Shown here: piece after piece, positions 38,111 through 46,154 of the stretch
How positions within the stretch are numbered: position 1 is the stretch's first letter
Layout of the letters: every line of letters begins with the position of its first letter
Assembly: GCF_044755465.1 (NCBI RefSeq)
Contig: NZ_JBIVRB010000005.1
Coordinates: 62,001-126,000, forward strand
Length of the DNA: 64,000 nucleotides
Source: Peterkaempfera sp044755465
GTDB taxonomy: Bacteria > Actinomycetota > Actinomycetes > Streptomycetales > Streptomycetaceae
Reading direction: 5' to 3'
Notes under the pieces: model-generated
The model's database searches: none
What the model saw: the letters and a program-made list of their open reading frames with translations, nothing else
What the model was told of the DNA's origin: nothing
Made by a program: the position numbers and the translations under genes

Positions 38111-38278
38111 TGCGGAGTGAGCCTCGGCTTTCGGGCCGTGGAACGGGCGTTGGGGGCAAGTGCTCTGACGTCGAGTCGTGCCACGTGTGACGGGCGAGAC
38201 ACCTGTGCGGCACGACGATATCGCGTCAGGAGCTGTGCATAGTAAGCGGAGTGTCCGGCCAGGACGAGGCGGTCCGGC

Positions 38279-38302
38279 GTTTTCCGGACGAGTACGGAAA
38301 AC
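38279..38302. promoter_or_regulatory. Inverted repeat in the DUF2637 / TerA-like divergent region
   Basis: GTTTTCCG-gacgagta-CGGAAAAC has perfect eight-base arms that are AT-rich for this genome. It lies 102 bases before the TerA-like start and 169 bases before the DUF2637 start. It is a good operator candidate. Confidence 0.5.
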
Positions 38303-38403
38303 TGGTGCTCGCGACGGACCCGGGAGGGTAACCCCTGGGTGACGGAACAGCGCTGCTCCGTCGTCAGTTTCTGATCGGGCATGTGTACGTGGGGGTGGCA
38401 TCG

Positions 38404-39135
38404 TTGACTTCGCTGTGGGACTACCTGCGGCGGTCGCGGCAGGTCGTGGAGGCGGGCGGCCTGCACAAGGTGACGCTGACCAAGGCGACCCCCGTGGTCT
38501 CGCTGACCGAGCAGGGCGCGGTCACCGGGCATCTCCAGATCAATCTGCACTGGACGATGCGCGAGGCGGACGTGGCGGGGGCGGGGCGTGGCGGGCTGCT
38601 GCGCCAGGCGCTGTTCCGGCCGGCCGCGCCGCAGAGCGCCGGGCGGGCGATGGTCAACGTCGACCTCGACCTGGCCTGCATGTACGAGCTGGCGGACGGC
38701 AGCCGCGGGGTGGTCCAGCCGCTGGGGAACCTGCTGGGGGACCTGCAGCGGCCGCCGTTCATCAAGCTCAGCGGGGATGACCGGTACGGCGCGCCGTCCG
38801 GCGAGACGATGTACGTCAATCTCGACAAGCGGGACCAGTTCAAGCGGTTACTGATCTTCGTCTACATCTACGACGGCACTCCGGCCTTCGACCGCACCCA
38901 TGCCGTGGTGACGCTCTTCCCGTATGTCGGGCCACGGATCGAGGTGTCGCTGGACGAACGCGCCCCCCAGGCGCGCTCCTGCGCCGTCGTCATGATCGAG
39001 AACAACGGCGGCAATCTGACGGTGCGCCGCGAGGTGCGCTACGTCTACGGCTTCCAGTCGGAGCTGGACCGGCTGTACGGCTTCGGCATGCAGTGGCAGC
39101 GGGGGTACAAGACGCCGCAGGGCACGCCGGACTGA
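38404..39135 (+). CDS. TerA-like / TerD-superfamily protein
   Basis: 243 residues. The conserved core has VDLDLACMYELADGSRGVVQ and FIKLSGDDRYGAPSGETMYV, then LLIFVYIYDGTPAFDRTHAV. The C-terminus has CAVVMIENNGGNLTVRREV, then GFQSELDRLYGFGMQWQRGY. This is the divergent TerD-superfamily branch near TerA, with Asp residues kept in the LDLACxYELxDG loop. The start is uncertain: TTG 38404 (LTSLWDYLRR) sits behind GGGGTGG and matches the N-terminus I recall for relatives; GTG 38395 is the alternative. It is convergent with the proline-tailed TerD gene. Confidence 0.82.
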   Translation: MTSLWDYLRRSRQVVEAGGLHKVTLTKATPVVSLTEQGAVTGHLQINLHWTMREADVAGAGRGGLLRQALFRPAAPQSAGRAMVNVDLDLACMYELADGSRGVVQPLGNLLGDLQRPPFIKLSGDDRYGAPSGETMYVNLDKRDQFKRLLIFVYIYDGTPAFDRTHAVVTLFPYVGPRIEVSLDERAPQARSCAVVMIENNGGNLTVRREVRYVYGFQSELDRLYGFGMQWQRGYKTPQGTPD

Positions 39136-39178
39136 CGGCGCGCCGCCGCACGGGCGGTGCCGGGCGGCGGTCGGCGGC

Positions 39179-40063
39179 TCAGCGTGGCTGGAACTGCGGC
39201 CCTTGTGGCGGCAGCGCGAAGCCGGCCGGGCCGTCGGGCTGCCGGGGGTCGCCGTACCGCTGGGGCGCGGTGGCCGGGACCGGGGGCGCGGTCGGCGGTG
39301 CGGGCGGGGCCTGCGGCGGCAGCGGCGGATAGCCGGGGGCGGGCGCGGCGGTGGGCTGCGGGTGGCCGTAGCCGGGCTGCGGCGCCGGGGTCGGCCGGGG
39401 GTCCGGGGCCGGTTCGGGCGCGGACGGTTCGGGGGCGGCCGGTTCTGGGGCGGGCTGTTCGGGGGCGCGCGGAGTCGCGGGGGCCGGGACCGAGGCGGCC
39501 GGGAGCGCGTCGGCGGGCTCCTCCTCGTCCACCGTGATCCCGAAGTCGACCGCGAGCCCGGCCAGTCCGGAGGCGTACCCCTGGCCGATGGCGCGGAACT
39601 TCCACCCGTCGCCGCGCCGGTACAGCTCCGCGCAGAGCAGGGCGGTCTCGTCCCCGGCGTCGGTGATGTCAAAGCTGGCCAGCGGCTCGCCGCCGTCCGG
39701 GGTCCGGGCGTCGTACAGCAGCACCCGCAGCTCGGAGAGCGCCCCGAACGGGCCGTCCTCGGCGGAGCCGGCCACCACCACCCGCTCGACGTCCGGCGGG
39801 AGTTTGGCCAGATCGACCTCCACGGTGTCCGCGATCGTCTCGCCGGCCCGCTGCTTCGCCCGGTGCCGTACCAGCCCGGACGGGTGCCGTGGCTGGTTGT
39901 AGAAGACGAAGTCCGCGTCCGAGCGGACGTTGCCGTCGCCGCCCAGCAGCAGCGCGGAGGCGTCCACGTCGGGTGCGCCGGCGCCGACGTTCCAGCGCAG
40001 CACGGCGCGGACCGCGGCGGCGGACAGCGGGATGTTTGAGCCCTTCACCATGACCTGCGTCAT
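39179..40063 (-). CDS. TerD-family protein with proline-rich tail
   Basis: 294 residues. A TerD domain fills residues 1-180: VMVKGSNIPLSAAAVRAVLR, APDVDASALLLGGDGNVRSD, FVFYNQPRHPSGLVRH and WKFRAIGQGYASGLAGLAVD. A tail of about 115 residues rich in Pro, Ala and Gln follows. The tail suggests an extended linker or interaction arm absent from the two simple TerD paralogues. The gene is divergent from the four-gene biosynthetic operon starting at 40453, with a 389-base shared control region. Co-regulation with that operon is likely but inferred. Confidence 0.9.
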   Translation of the reverse strand: MTQVMVKGSNIPLSAAAVRAVLRWNVGAGAPDVDASALLLGGDGNVRSDADFVFYNQPRHPSGLVRHRAKQRAGETIADTVEVDLAKLPPDVERVVVAGSAEDGPFGALSELRVLLYDARTPDGGEPLASFDITDAGDETALLCAELYRRGDGWKFRAIGQGYASGLAGLAVDFGITVDEEEPADALPAASVPAPATPRAPEQPAPEPAAPEPSAPEPAPDPRPTPAPQPGYGHPQPTAAPAPGYPPLPPQAPPAPPTAPPVPATAPQRYGDPRQPDGPAGFALPPQGPQFQPR

Positions 40064-40452
40064 GGCGCACCATCCTGCCGGTTCGGGCGCCTTTCGGACA
40101 ACGCGCGGGCGGTGCCGGGCGGGCGCGGACCCCTGCGGAGCCCCGGGCGAAGCGGAGGATAATCTTCCGAGAAATCAGCACAATGAGTCTGTCCATCGGA
40201 CCGGCGGTACGTACGATTGTCGGCCAATGGGTCTCGGGTCTGCGGTGCAGGCCGCGGACCGGCCAATGGGGGGCGCGCGACCGACCGTCGCGCCGGGCAC
40301 CAGGAGTCCGCTCCGGCGTGCACCACCCCTCCCCGGTCCGCCCGGGAGCCGCCGCCGCTGCCGCGCCGCCCCCGGCCCGGTACCGGCGCAGACACGCAGG
40401 CACCACCAGCCCGCCGCCGCACAGCGGGCCCGGACCACCACGGGGAGAGCAC
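40064..40452. promoter_or_regulatory. Divergent control region of the Ter biosynthetic operon
   Basis: A 389-base gap with an AT-richer patch around 40155-40225. Read leftward, TTGTGC and TTATCC are 15 bases apart and could serve the TerD gene. No promoter for the rightward operon was fixed; only its GGGGAGAG ribosome site is clear. Confidence 0.35.
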
Positions 40453-41631
40453 ATGCGCCACTTCGGGCACCTGGACGACGGCGTCCGGCAGCGGCTCTTC
40501 CACCGGCAGCCGGAGCCCTTCACCCGGGACGGCGACCCCGCCGCCCTGTCCACCGTGCTCGGCGCCACCCTCTACAGCCCCGCCACCCGCCCCAGCCTGC
40601 TGGCGGACATCCACAAGCAGACCGCGCGCGGTGTGGTCTCCATGGTGCTCTGTCTGGAGGACGCCATCGACGACCGGGACGTCCCGGCCGGCGAGGCCAA
40701 CCTGGTGGCCCGGCTCACCGAACTCGCCGCCCGCACCCCGGACCCGGACGCCGACCCGCTGCTGTTCATACGGGTCCGCACCCCCGAGCAGATCGGTGAC
40801 CTGGCCCGCAGACTCGGCCCGGCGCTCCCGGTGCTCTCCGGCTTCGTACTGCCGAAGTTCACCGAGGAGTCCGGCACCCCCTTCCTGGAGGCGCTCACCG
40901 CCGCCGAGGCCGCCTCCGGGCAGCGCCTCTTCGCCATGCCGGTGCTGGAGTCGCCCGAGCTGGCCCATCTGGAGTCCCGCCGCGAGGTGCTGTTCGGCGT
41001 CTCCCGGGTGCTGGAGAAGTACCGGGACCGCGTCCTGGCCGTCCGGCTCGGCGTCACCGACCTGTGCTCCGCTTACGGCCTGCGCCGCTCCCCGGACCTC
41101 ACCGCCTATGACGTCGCCCTGGTCGCCTCGGTGATCGGGGACGTGGTCAATGTGCTGGGCCGCGCCGACGGCACCGGCTTCACCGTCACCGGCCCGGTGT
41201 GGGAGTACTTCCCCGTGCAGGAGCGGATGTTCAAGCCGCAGCTGCGCCGCTCGCCGTTCGCCCAGGCCGACCCGACCGGCGAGTCCGTCCGCCGCCAGCT
41301 GATCGAGCGCGACCTCGACGGCCTGATCCGGGAGATCGAGCTGGACCGGGCCAACGGGCTGCTCGGCAAGACCTGCATCCACCCCAGCCATGTCCCCGCC
41401 GTGCACGCGCTGTCCGTCGTCACCCATGAGGAGTACTCGGACGCCGGCGACATCCTGCACCGCGACCGGTCCGGCGGCGGAGTGCTGCGGTCCGCGTACA
41501 CCAACAAGATGAACGAGGTGAAGCCGCACCGCGCCTGGGCCGAGCGGATCATGCTGCGCGCCGCCGCCTTCGGCGTCGCCCGCGAGGAGGTCACCTTCGC
41601 CGAGCTGCTCGCCGCCTGCCTGCGCGCCTGA
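40453..41631 (+). CDS. HpcH/HpaI-CitE-like aldolase/lyase of the Ter module
   Basis: A 392-residue member of the CitE/malyl-CoA-lyase TIM-barrel group. GVVSMVLCLEDAIDDRDVP carries the metal-binding acidic residues. LLFIRVRTPEQI, GFVLPKFTEESGTPFLEAL, AMPVLESPELAH and VRLGVTDLCSAYGL line the barrel, and LGKTCIHPSHVPAVHAL is the typical C-terminal motif. The ATG follows GGGGAGAG at six bases. It is first in a same-strand run with PRTase, StiP-like and HAD genes. Published comparative genomics of Ter systems predicts that this set makes a nucleoside-like metabolite. The exact reaction is unknown. Confidence 0.88.
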   Translation: MRHFGHLDDGVRQRLFHRQPEPFTRDGDPAALSTVLGATLYSPATRPSLLADIHKQTARGVVSMVLCLEDAIDDRDVPAGEANLVARLTELAARTPDPDADPLLFIRVRTPEQIGDLARRLGPALPVLSGFVLPKFTEESGTPFLEALTAAEAASGQRLFAMPVLESPELAHLESRREVLFGVSRVLEKYRDRVLAVRLGVTDLCSAYGLRRSPDLTAYDVALVASVIGDVVNVLGRADGTGFTVTGPVWEYFPVQERMFKPQLRRSPFAQADPTGESVRRQLIERDLDGLIREIELDRANGLLGKTCIHPSHVPAVHALSVVTHEEYSDAGDILHRDRSGGGVLRSAYTNKMNEVKPHRAWAERIMLRAAAFGVAREEVTFAELLAACLRA

Positions 41632-41770
41632 CCCGGCCCCGGCGCCTCGCGACCGCGCTCGAAACCTCCCGGTTGCGGGGGAATGCCCGCCTGTGGATCG
41701 GCCCGGTGTCACGGGGGCCCACCGCCAGGACGTACCTTCGTACTGGCATTCCATCCCCGGAGTGCTGTGT

Positions 41771-41820
41771 GAAACCGGCCGCCGTACGAAACCGGCCGCC
41801 GTACCCCAACCGGCCGCCGC
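41771..41820 (+). repeat. 17-bp tandem repeat before the PRTase gene
   Basis: Two exact copies of gaaaccggccgccgtac, followed by a degenerate third (cccaaccggccgccgcg), lie in the 213-base gap ahead of the phosphoribosyltransferase gene and end 24 bases before its start. Confidence 0.85.
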
Positions 41821-41844
41821 GCCCTCGGACAGAGAGCAGAGACC

Positions 41845-43173
41845 TTGACGCACCAGGACTGGACCGGTCAGTGGGTGGCGGACCGCCTCGGCGTGCGCCT
41901 GGACGGCGACCCGGCGCTGCACGGCCTGCTCGGCCTCGCGCTGCGCCGCAACCCCCGGCGCGCCCACCTGCTGGTCTCCAACGTCCTGGGCAAGCACGTC
42001 CCGCAGCTGCCCGCCGTGGTGCACGGCGCCGGGGTCGCGCTCGGCGTACGGGTCCGCGAACTGCTCGGCCCCGACGAGGCCGTCCGGGCCGTCGTCCTCG
42101 GCTACGCCGAGACCGCCACCGGGCTCGGCCACAGCGTCGCGGACGGCCTGGGCAGCGCGCCGTATCTGCACTCCACCCGCCGCCCGGTGGCCGGCGCCGC
42201 CCCGGCGGGCGGCTTCGAGGAGGAGCACTCGCACGCCACCTCCCACCTGCTGCTCCCGGCCGATCCGCAGCTGCTGGCCGGCGGCGGCCCGCTGGTGCTG
42301 GTGGACGACGAGTTCACCACCGGCCGGACGGTGCTCAACACCGTCCGCGCCCTGCACGCCGCATACCCCCGCGAGCGCTATGTGATCGTCTCGCTGGTCG
42401 ACATGCGCGACGCCGAGCAGCGCGGCCGACTCGCCAAGGCCGCCGCCGACCTCGGCGCCCGCCTCGACCTGGTCGCCACCGCCACCGGCACCGTCCGGCT
42501 GCCGCCCGATGTGCTGCCCCGCGCCCAGGCGCTGATCGAGGCCCAGGACCGCGCGACGGCCGCCACCACCTCGCCGGCCCCGGCCTGCGGTGAGCCGACC
42601 CGGGTGGAGCTGGGCTGGCCCGCCGGCCTGCCGGACGGCGGCCGGCACGGCTTCACCCCCGCCCACCGCAGCCGCCTGGCGGCCGCCCTGCCCGCGCTGG
42701 GCGACCGCCTCGCCGCCGCCCTCACCGGCCGGCCGCGCCGGGTGCTGGTGCTCGGCTGCGAGGAGCTGATCTACGTACCGCTGCGCCTGGCCGAAGCCCT
42801 CGGGAACAGCCTGGGCGCCGCCAGTGAGGTGCGGTTCTCCACCACCACCCGGTCACCGGTCCTGGCCGTCGACGACCCCGGCTACGCCATCCGCACCCGG
42901 CTGGCCTTCCCCGCCCACGACGACCCGCACGACGGGCCCGGCGAGCGCTACGCGTACAACGTCGCGCCCGGCGCCGACCCCGCGCGCCGCTTCGACGCCG
43001 TGGTGCTCGTCGTCGACCACCCCGCCGACACCCCCGCCCTCCACCAGCCCGGACACGGGCTGCTCGCTCTGCTGCGACAGGTCACCGACCAGGTGGTGCT
43101 GGCCGTGGTTCCCTCGTACTCGCCCCACCGGGCACCTGCGGAAGGAACCAATCCGCCGGCGCAGAGCGTTTGA
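41845..43173 (+). CDS. Phosphoribosyltransferase with TRSP domain (Ter module)
   Basis: 442 residues in two parts. The N-terminal half is a type I phosphoribosyltransferase: the PRPP-binding loop is LVLVDDEFTTGRTVLNTVRA and the acidic pair is in place. The C-terminal half opens RVLVLGCEELIYVPLRLAEA and contains the namesake Thr-Arg-Ser-Pro in RFSTTTRSPVLAVDD. This PRTase-TRSP fusion is known from Ter-linked operons, where it is expected to join a base-like group to PRPP. TTG 41845 is the only suitable start and has a weak GAGAGCAGAG site. It is second in the run after the CitE-like gene, with a 213-base repeat-bearing gap. Confidence 0.87.
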   Translation: MTHQDWTGQWVADRLGVRLDGDPALHGLLGLALRRNPRRAHLLVSNVLGKHVPQLPAVVHGAGVALGVRVRELLGPDEAVRAVVLGYAETATGLGHSVADGLGSAPYLHSTRRPVAGAAPAGGFEEEHSHATSHLLLPADPQLLAGGGPLVLVDDEFTTGRTVLNTVRALHAAYPRERYVIVSLVDMRDAEQRGRLAKAAADLGARLDLVATATGTVRLPPDVLPRAQALIEAQDRATAATTSPAPACGEPTRVELGWPAGLPDGGRHGFTPAHRSRLAAALPALGDRLAAALTGRPRRVLVLGCEELIYVPLRLAEALGNSLGAASEVRFSTTTRSPVLAVDDPGYAIRTRLAFPAHDDPHDGPGERYAYNVAPGADPARRFDAVVLVVDHPADTPALHQPGHGLLALLRQVTDQVVLAVVPSYSPHRAPAEGTNPPAQSV

Positions 43174-43194
43174 ATCCACGGCGGCCCACCCCAG

Positions 43195-43239
43195 CAACGG
43201 ACGAGCCGGCAACGGACAAGCCGGCAACGCCCGGCCCGG
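43195..43239 (+). repeat. 15-bp tandem repeat before the StiP-like gene
   Basis: Three units: caacggacgagccgg, caacggacaagccgg, caacgcccggcccgg. They lie in the 140-base gap between the PRTase and StiP-like genes. It is the second tandem repeat placed ahead of a gene in this operon. Confidence 0.8.
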
Positions 43240-43313
43240 CAGCGACACGCGTACGGGCCCACCGAGCACCCGGCCACCCGCCCGAACCATTCGGCGCATC
43301 ACCGAAGGCGAGC

Positions 43314-44546
43314 ATGACGACGATGGCGAGCCCCGCAGCCCCGGTCCTTCCCGACAGCGCGGGAGTGCTCCCGGAGCCCCTGCACGGGCCGGGATTCTCC
43401 TCCTACGCCGCAGACGAGGTCTCCTGGCTGCTCACCGACCTCTCCGACGTGCCGCTGGAGGCGCCCACCGAGGAGCGCGAGGAGGCCATCCAGAGCGGCG
43501 GCGCCCACTACGCCGAGATGCTGCCGATCGAGTACCAGCCGAGCCCCGAGTACCAGGAGCTGTTCCACCAGGCACTGCGCGCCTCCGCCGCCCGGATCGC
43601 CCAGGCCGTCGGCACCGTCACCGAGACCCTGCTCGCCGAGCGCGGCACCCGCACCGAGAGCGGCGGCGTCGTCCTGGCCTCGCTCGCACGGGCCGGCACC
43701 CCCGTCGGCGTCCTGATGCGCCGCTGGGCCGCGTACGCCCACGGCCTCGACCTGCCGCACTACGCCGTCTCCATCGTCCGGGGCCGGGGCATCGACACCG
43801 TCGCGCTGCGCTACCTCGCCGCCCACCACGACCCGCTCGACGTGGTCTTCCTGGACGGCTGGACGGGCAAGGGCGCCATCACCCGCGAGCTGCACGACGC
43901 CCTCGACGGCACCGGCTTCGACCCCGAGCTGGCCGTCCTGGCGGACCCCGGCCGGTGCGTCGGCACCTACGGCACCCGCGAGGACTTCCTGATCCCCTCG
44001 GCCTGCCTCAACTCCACCGTCTCCGGCCTGGTCTCCCGCACCGTGCTGCGCGCCGACCTGATCGGCCCGGACGACTTCCACGGCGCCAAGTACTACCGCG
44101 ACCTCGCCTCCGCCGACGTCTCCGGCGCCTTCCTGGACGTGATCAGCGACCACTTCCCGGCGGTGCGCGACGCGGCCGTCCGGGGCGCCGCCGCCCTGGT
44201 CGACGCGGACCCGGCCGACCGCGCGCCCACCTGGGAGGGCTGGGCCGCCGTGGAGCGGATCAGCGCCGAGTACGGCATCGACAGCGTCAACCTGGTCAAA
44301 CCCGGCGTCGGCGAGACCACCCGGGTCCTGCTGCGCCGGGTGCCCTGGCGCATCCTCGCCCGCCGTGGCGCCGGGGCCGACCTCGACCACGTCCGGCTGC
44401 TCGCCGCCCAGCGCGGCGTCCATGTCGAGGAGGTCGACGACCTGCCGTACTCCTGCGTCGGCCTCATCCATCCCCGGTACACGCGCGGCGCCACCGGCGA
44501 GGACGGCACCGCGGCCACCGCCCCCACCCCCGTAGGTGACGCCTGA
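43314..44546 (+). CDS. StiP/PELOTA-family protein (Ter module)
   Basis: A 410-residue protein of the family annotated as cysteine protease StiP, with a PELOTA-like RNA-binding end. Key stretches are FSSYAADEVSWLLTDLSDVP, HYAEMLPIEYQPSPEYQELF, GVLMRRWAAYAHGLDLPHYA, VVFLDGWTGKGAITREL and FLIPSACLNSTVSGLVSRTV. The late GIDSVNLVKPGVGETTRVLL begins the PELOTA-like segment. VFLDGWTGKGAI resembles a PRTase-like nucleotide site, so the protease label is doubtful. GAAGG lies six bases before the ATG. The stop overlaps the ATG of a 34-codon frame (TGATG). Confidence 0.85.
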   Translation: MTTMASPAAPVLPDSAGVLPEPLHGPGFSSYAADEVSWLLTDLSDVPLEAPTEEREEAIQSGGAHYAEMLPIEYQPSPEYQELFHQALRASAARIAQAVGTVTETLLAERGTRTESGGVVLASLARAGTPVGVLMRRWAAYAHGLDLPHYAVSIVRGRGIDTVALRYLAAHHDPLDVVFLDGWTGKGAITRELHDALDGTGFDPELAVLADPGRCVGTYGTREDFLIPSACLNSTVSGLVSRTVLRADLIGPDDFHGAKYYRDLASADVSGAFLDVISDHFPAVRDAAVRGAAALVDADPADRAPTWEGWAAVERISAEYGIDSVNLVKPGVGETTRVLLRRVPWRILARRGAGADLDHVRLLAAQRGVHVEEVDDLPYSCVGLIHPRYTRGATGEDGTAATAPTPVGDA

Positions 44547-44650
44547 TGACCCGCCCCACCGCCCGCGCCCGCCACATCGAGCCGCAGCGGGGGGCGCCCC
44601 CCGGGCCCCCTGCCGGTGTCCGCCCGACCCCGGCAGGTGACGCCCGGTGA
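44546..44650 (+). other. Possible 34-codon coupling ORF between StiP-like and HAD genes
   Basis: ATG 44546 overlaps the StiP-like stop, and the frame ends in TGA 44648-44650, overlapping the HAD GTG start (GTGA). The product is a basic Pro/Arg/Ala-rich peptide of 34 residues with no known motif. Both overlaps suit translational coupling. However, the junction sequence appears duplicated, so the frame may be a by-product of that duplication. Confidence 0.25.
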
Positions 44651-45504
44651 CCGCCCCCGCCACCCGCTTCCTGGTCGCCAGCGACCTCGACCGCACCCTG
44701 ATCTACTCCCCGCGCGCCCTCGCGCTCGGCGTGCCCGACGAGGAGGCCCCCCGGCTGCTCGCCGTGGAGGTGCACAACGGCAGGCCGCTCTCCTTCATGA
44801 CCGAGCAGGCCGCCGAGCTGCTGGTCGAGCTGATCCGCTCCTGTGTCTTCGTACCGGCCACCACCCGCACCCGCGCCCAGTACCAGCGCGTCAACCTCCC
44901 CGGCCCCCGCCCGGACTGGGTCCCCCGCTATGCGATCTGCGCCAACGGCGGCCATCTGCTGGTCGACGGCGCCGTCGACCACGACTGGCACGCCGACGTA
45001 CGCGGCCGCCTGGCCGACTCGTGCGCGCCGCTGGAGGAGATCGTCCACCACCTCGCGATCAGCGCCGACCCGGAGTGGACCCTCAAGCGCCGCGTTGCCG
45101 AGGACCTCTTCGCCTACCTGGTCGTGGAGCGCGACCAGCTCCCGCCCGGCTGGCTGGGCGAGCTGACCGCCTGGGCCGCCGACCGCAGCTGGACCGTCTC
45201 CCTCCAGGGCCGCAAGGTCTACGCCGTGCCCGAGCCGCTCACCAAGAGCGCCGCCCTCGCGGAGGTGGAGCGCCGCACCGGGGCGTCCACCGTGCTCAGC
45301 GCGGGCGACTCGCTGCTCGACGCGGAACTCCTGCTGGCCGCCGAGGCCGGCTACCGCCCCGGCCACGGCGAACTCGCGGACACCGGCTGGACCGGCCCCG
45401 GCGTCACCGCGCTCCAGGAGGTGGGTGCCGCAGCGGGCGAGGAGATCGTCCGCCGGCTGCTGGCCCGGGTCCGCGAGGGCGAGCTCACCCGGGTGGGGTC
45501 CTGA
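44647..45504 (+). CDS. HAD-superfamily phosphatase (Ter module)
   Basis: 285 residues. HAD motif I (LVASDLDRTLIYS) has both Asp; motif II-like FVPATTRTRAQYQRV, a Lys in LTKSAAL and motif IV SAGDSLLDAELLLAA are present. ICANGGHLLVDG is typical of the Cof/sucrose-phosphatase subgroup. Fourth in the CitE-PRTase-StiP-HAD run, it would remove phosphate from a nucleotide-like intermediate. GTG 44647 has GGCAGGTG eight bases before it. No terminator is obvious after it. The pathway role is inferred from context. Confidence 0.88.
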   Translation: MTAPATRFLVASDLDRTLIYSPRALALGVPDEEAPRLLAVEVHNGRPLSFMTEQAAELLVELIRSCVFVPATTRTRAQYQRVNLPGPRPDWVPRYAICANGGHLLVDGAVDHDWHADVRGRLADSCAPLEEIVHHLAISADPEWTLKRRVAEDLFAYLVVERDQLPPGWLGELTAWAADRSWTVSLQGRKVYAVPEPLTKSAALAEVERRTGASTVLSAGDSLLDAELLLAAEAGYRPGHGELADTGWTGPGVTALQEVGAAAGEEIVRRLLARVREGELTRVGS

Positions 45505-45837
45505 CCCCGCCGGCCTGGCCGTCGCCCTCGCCCGTGCCGGCCCGGTCGGTGACGCCGCCGGGGCACGGCTGACGGACGTACTCGGCTTCCCCGCCGAGTG
45601 CCGCGCGCGGACACCACCCGGGGCCGACTGGCGGTACGTCAGCCCCGCAGGCGGCGCCGACCACGGAGGACCCGCCCCGGCCGCTACCGGACCACCGACC
45701 GGGGCGGCGCGGCCGACCGGAGCGCCGGTCAGGACGTCACGGCCTGCCCGCTGGACGGGATCGTCCGCCCGGCGCGGCACCGCGTGCGGCTGCCGGTGGC
45801 CGGCTGAACGGGCCGATCCTGGCCGGCCCGGGAGCGG
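45505..45837. other. Intergenic stretch without a supported gene
   Basis: Between the convergent HAD and FmdB genes. Frames here are Arg/Pro-rich shadows without ribosome sites. CTCGGCttccccGCCGAG near 45584 is a weak hairpin that might end the operon. Confidence 0.4.
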
Positions 45838-46059
45838 CTACCCGCAGCAGCCGCCACCGCAGCAACCCCCGCCGCCACCGGCGGCGGGAGCGGCCGGAGC
45901 CGCGCCGGAGGAGGCGCCGGTGACGGCGACGGTGGAGAGCAGCTTCACCGTGTCCTGGTGGCCCTGCGGGCAGGTCGCCGGGGCGTTGGCCTGGGACATG
46001 GGGCGGCGGAGTTCGAAGGTGGCGCCGCAGGAACGGCACCGGAAGTCGTAGCGAGGCAT
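45838..46059 (-). CDS. FmdB-type zinc-ribbon protein with Gly-Cys tail
   Basis: 73 residues. The N-terminus MPRYDFRCRSCGATFELRRP with ATCPQGHQD is the zinc ribbon (Cys-x2-Cys and Cys-x2-Gly-His) of FmdB-like regulators. An Ala-rich linker leads to a Gly run ending in CCGGGCCG. The ribbon is common; the paired-Cys tail recurs in streptomycete members as I recall them. It stands alone, upstream of the coiled-coil gene's end. A regulatory or metal-handling role is assumed from the family only. Confidence 0.82.
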   Translation of the reverse strand: MPRYDFRCRSCGATFELRRPMSQANAPATCPQGHQDTVKLLSTVAVTGASSGAAPAAPAAGGGGGCCGGGCCG

Positions 46060-46154
46060 GGGCTCAGCGTACCCAGCAGCCCCCACACCGTCAGTACGGC
46101 CACCGTTCAGTACGGCCACAGTTCAGTACGGCACCGATCCGCCCGCCGGGACGG

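Noticed and set aside
45598..45807. Small plus-strand Arg-rich frame after the HAD gene
   Set aside because: Composition is that of a shadow frame; no ribosome site and no recognised motif.
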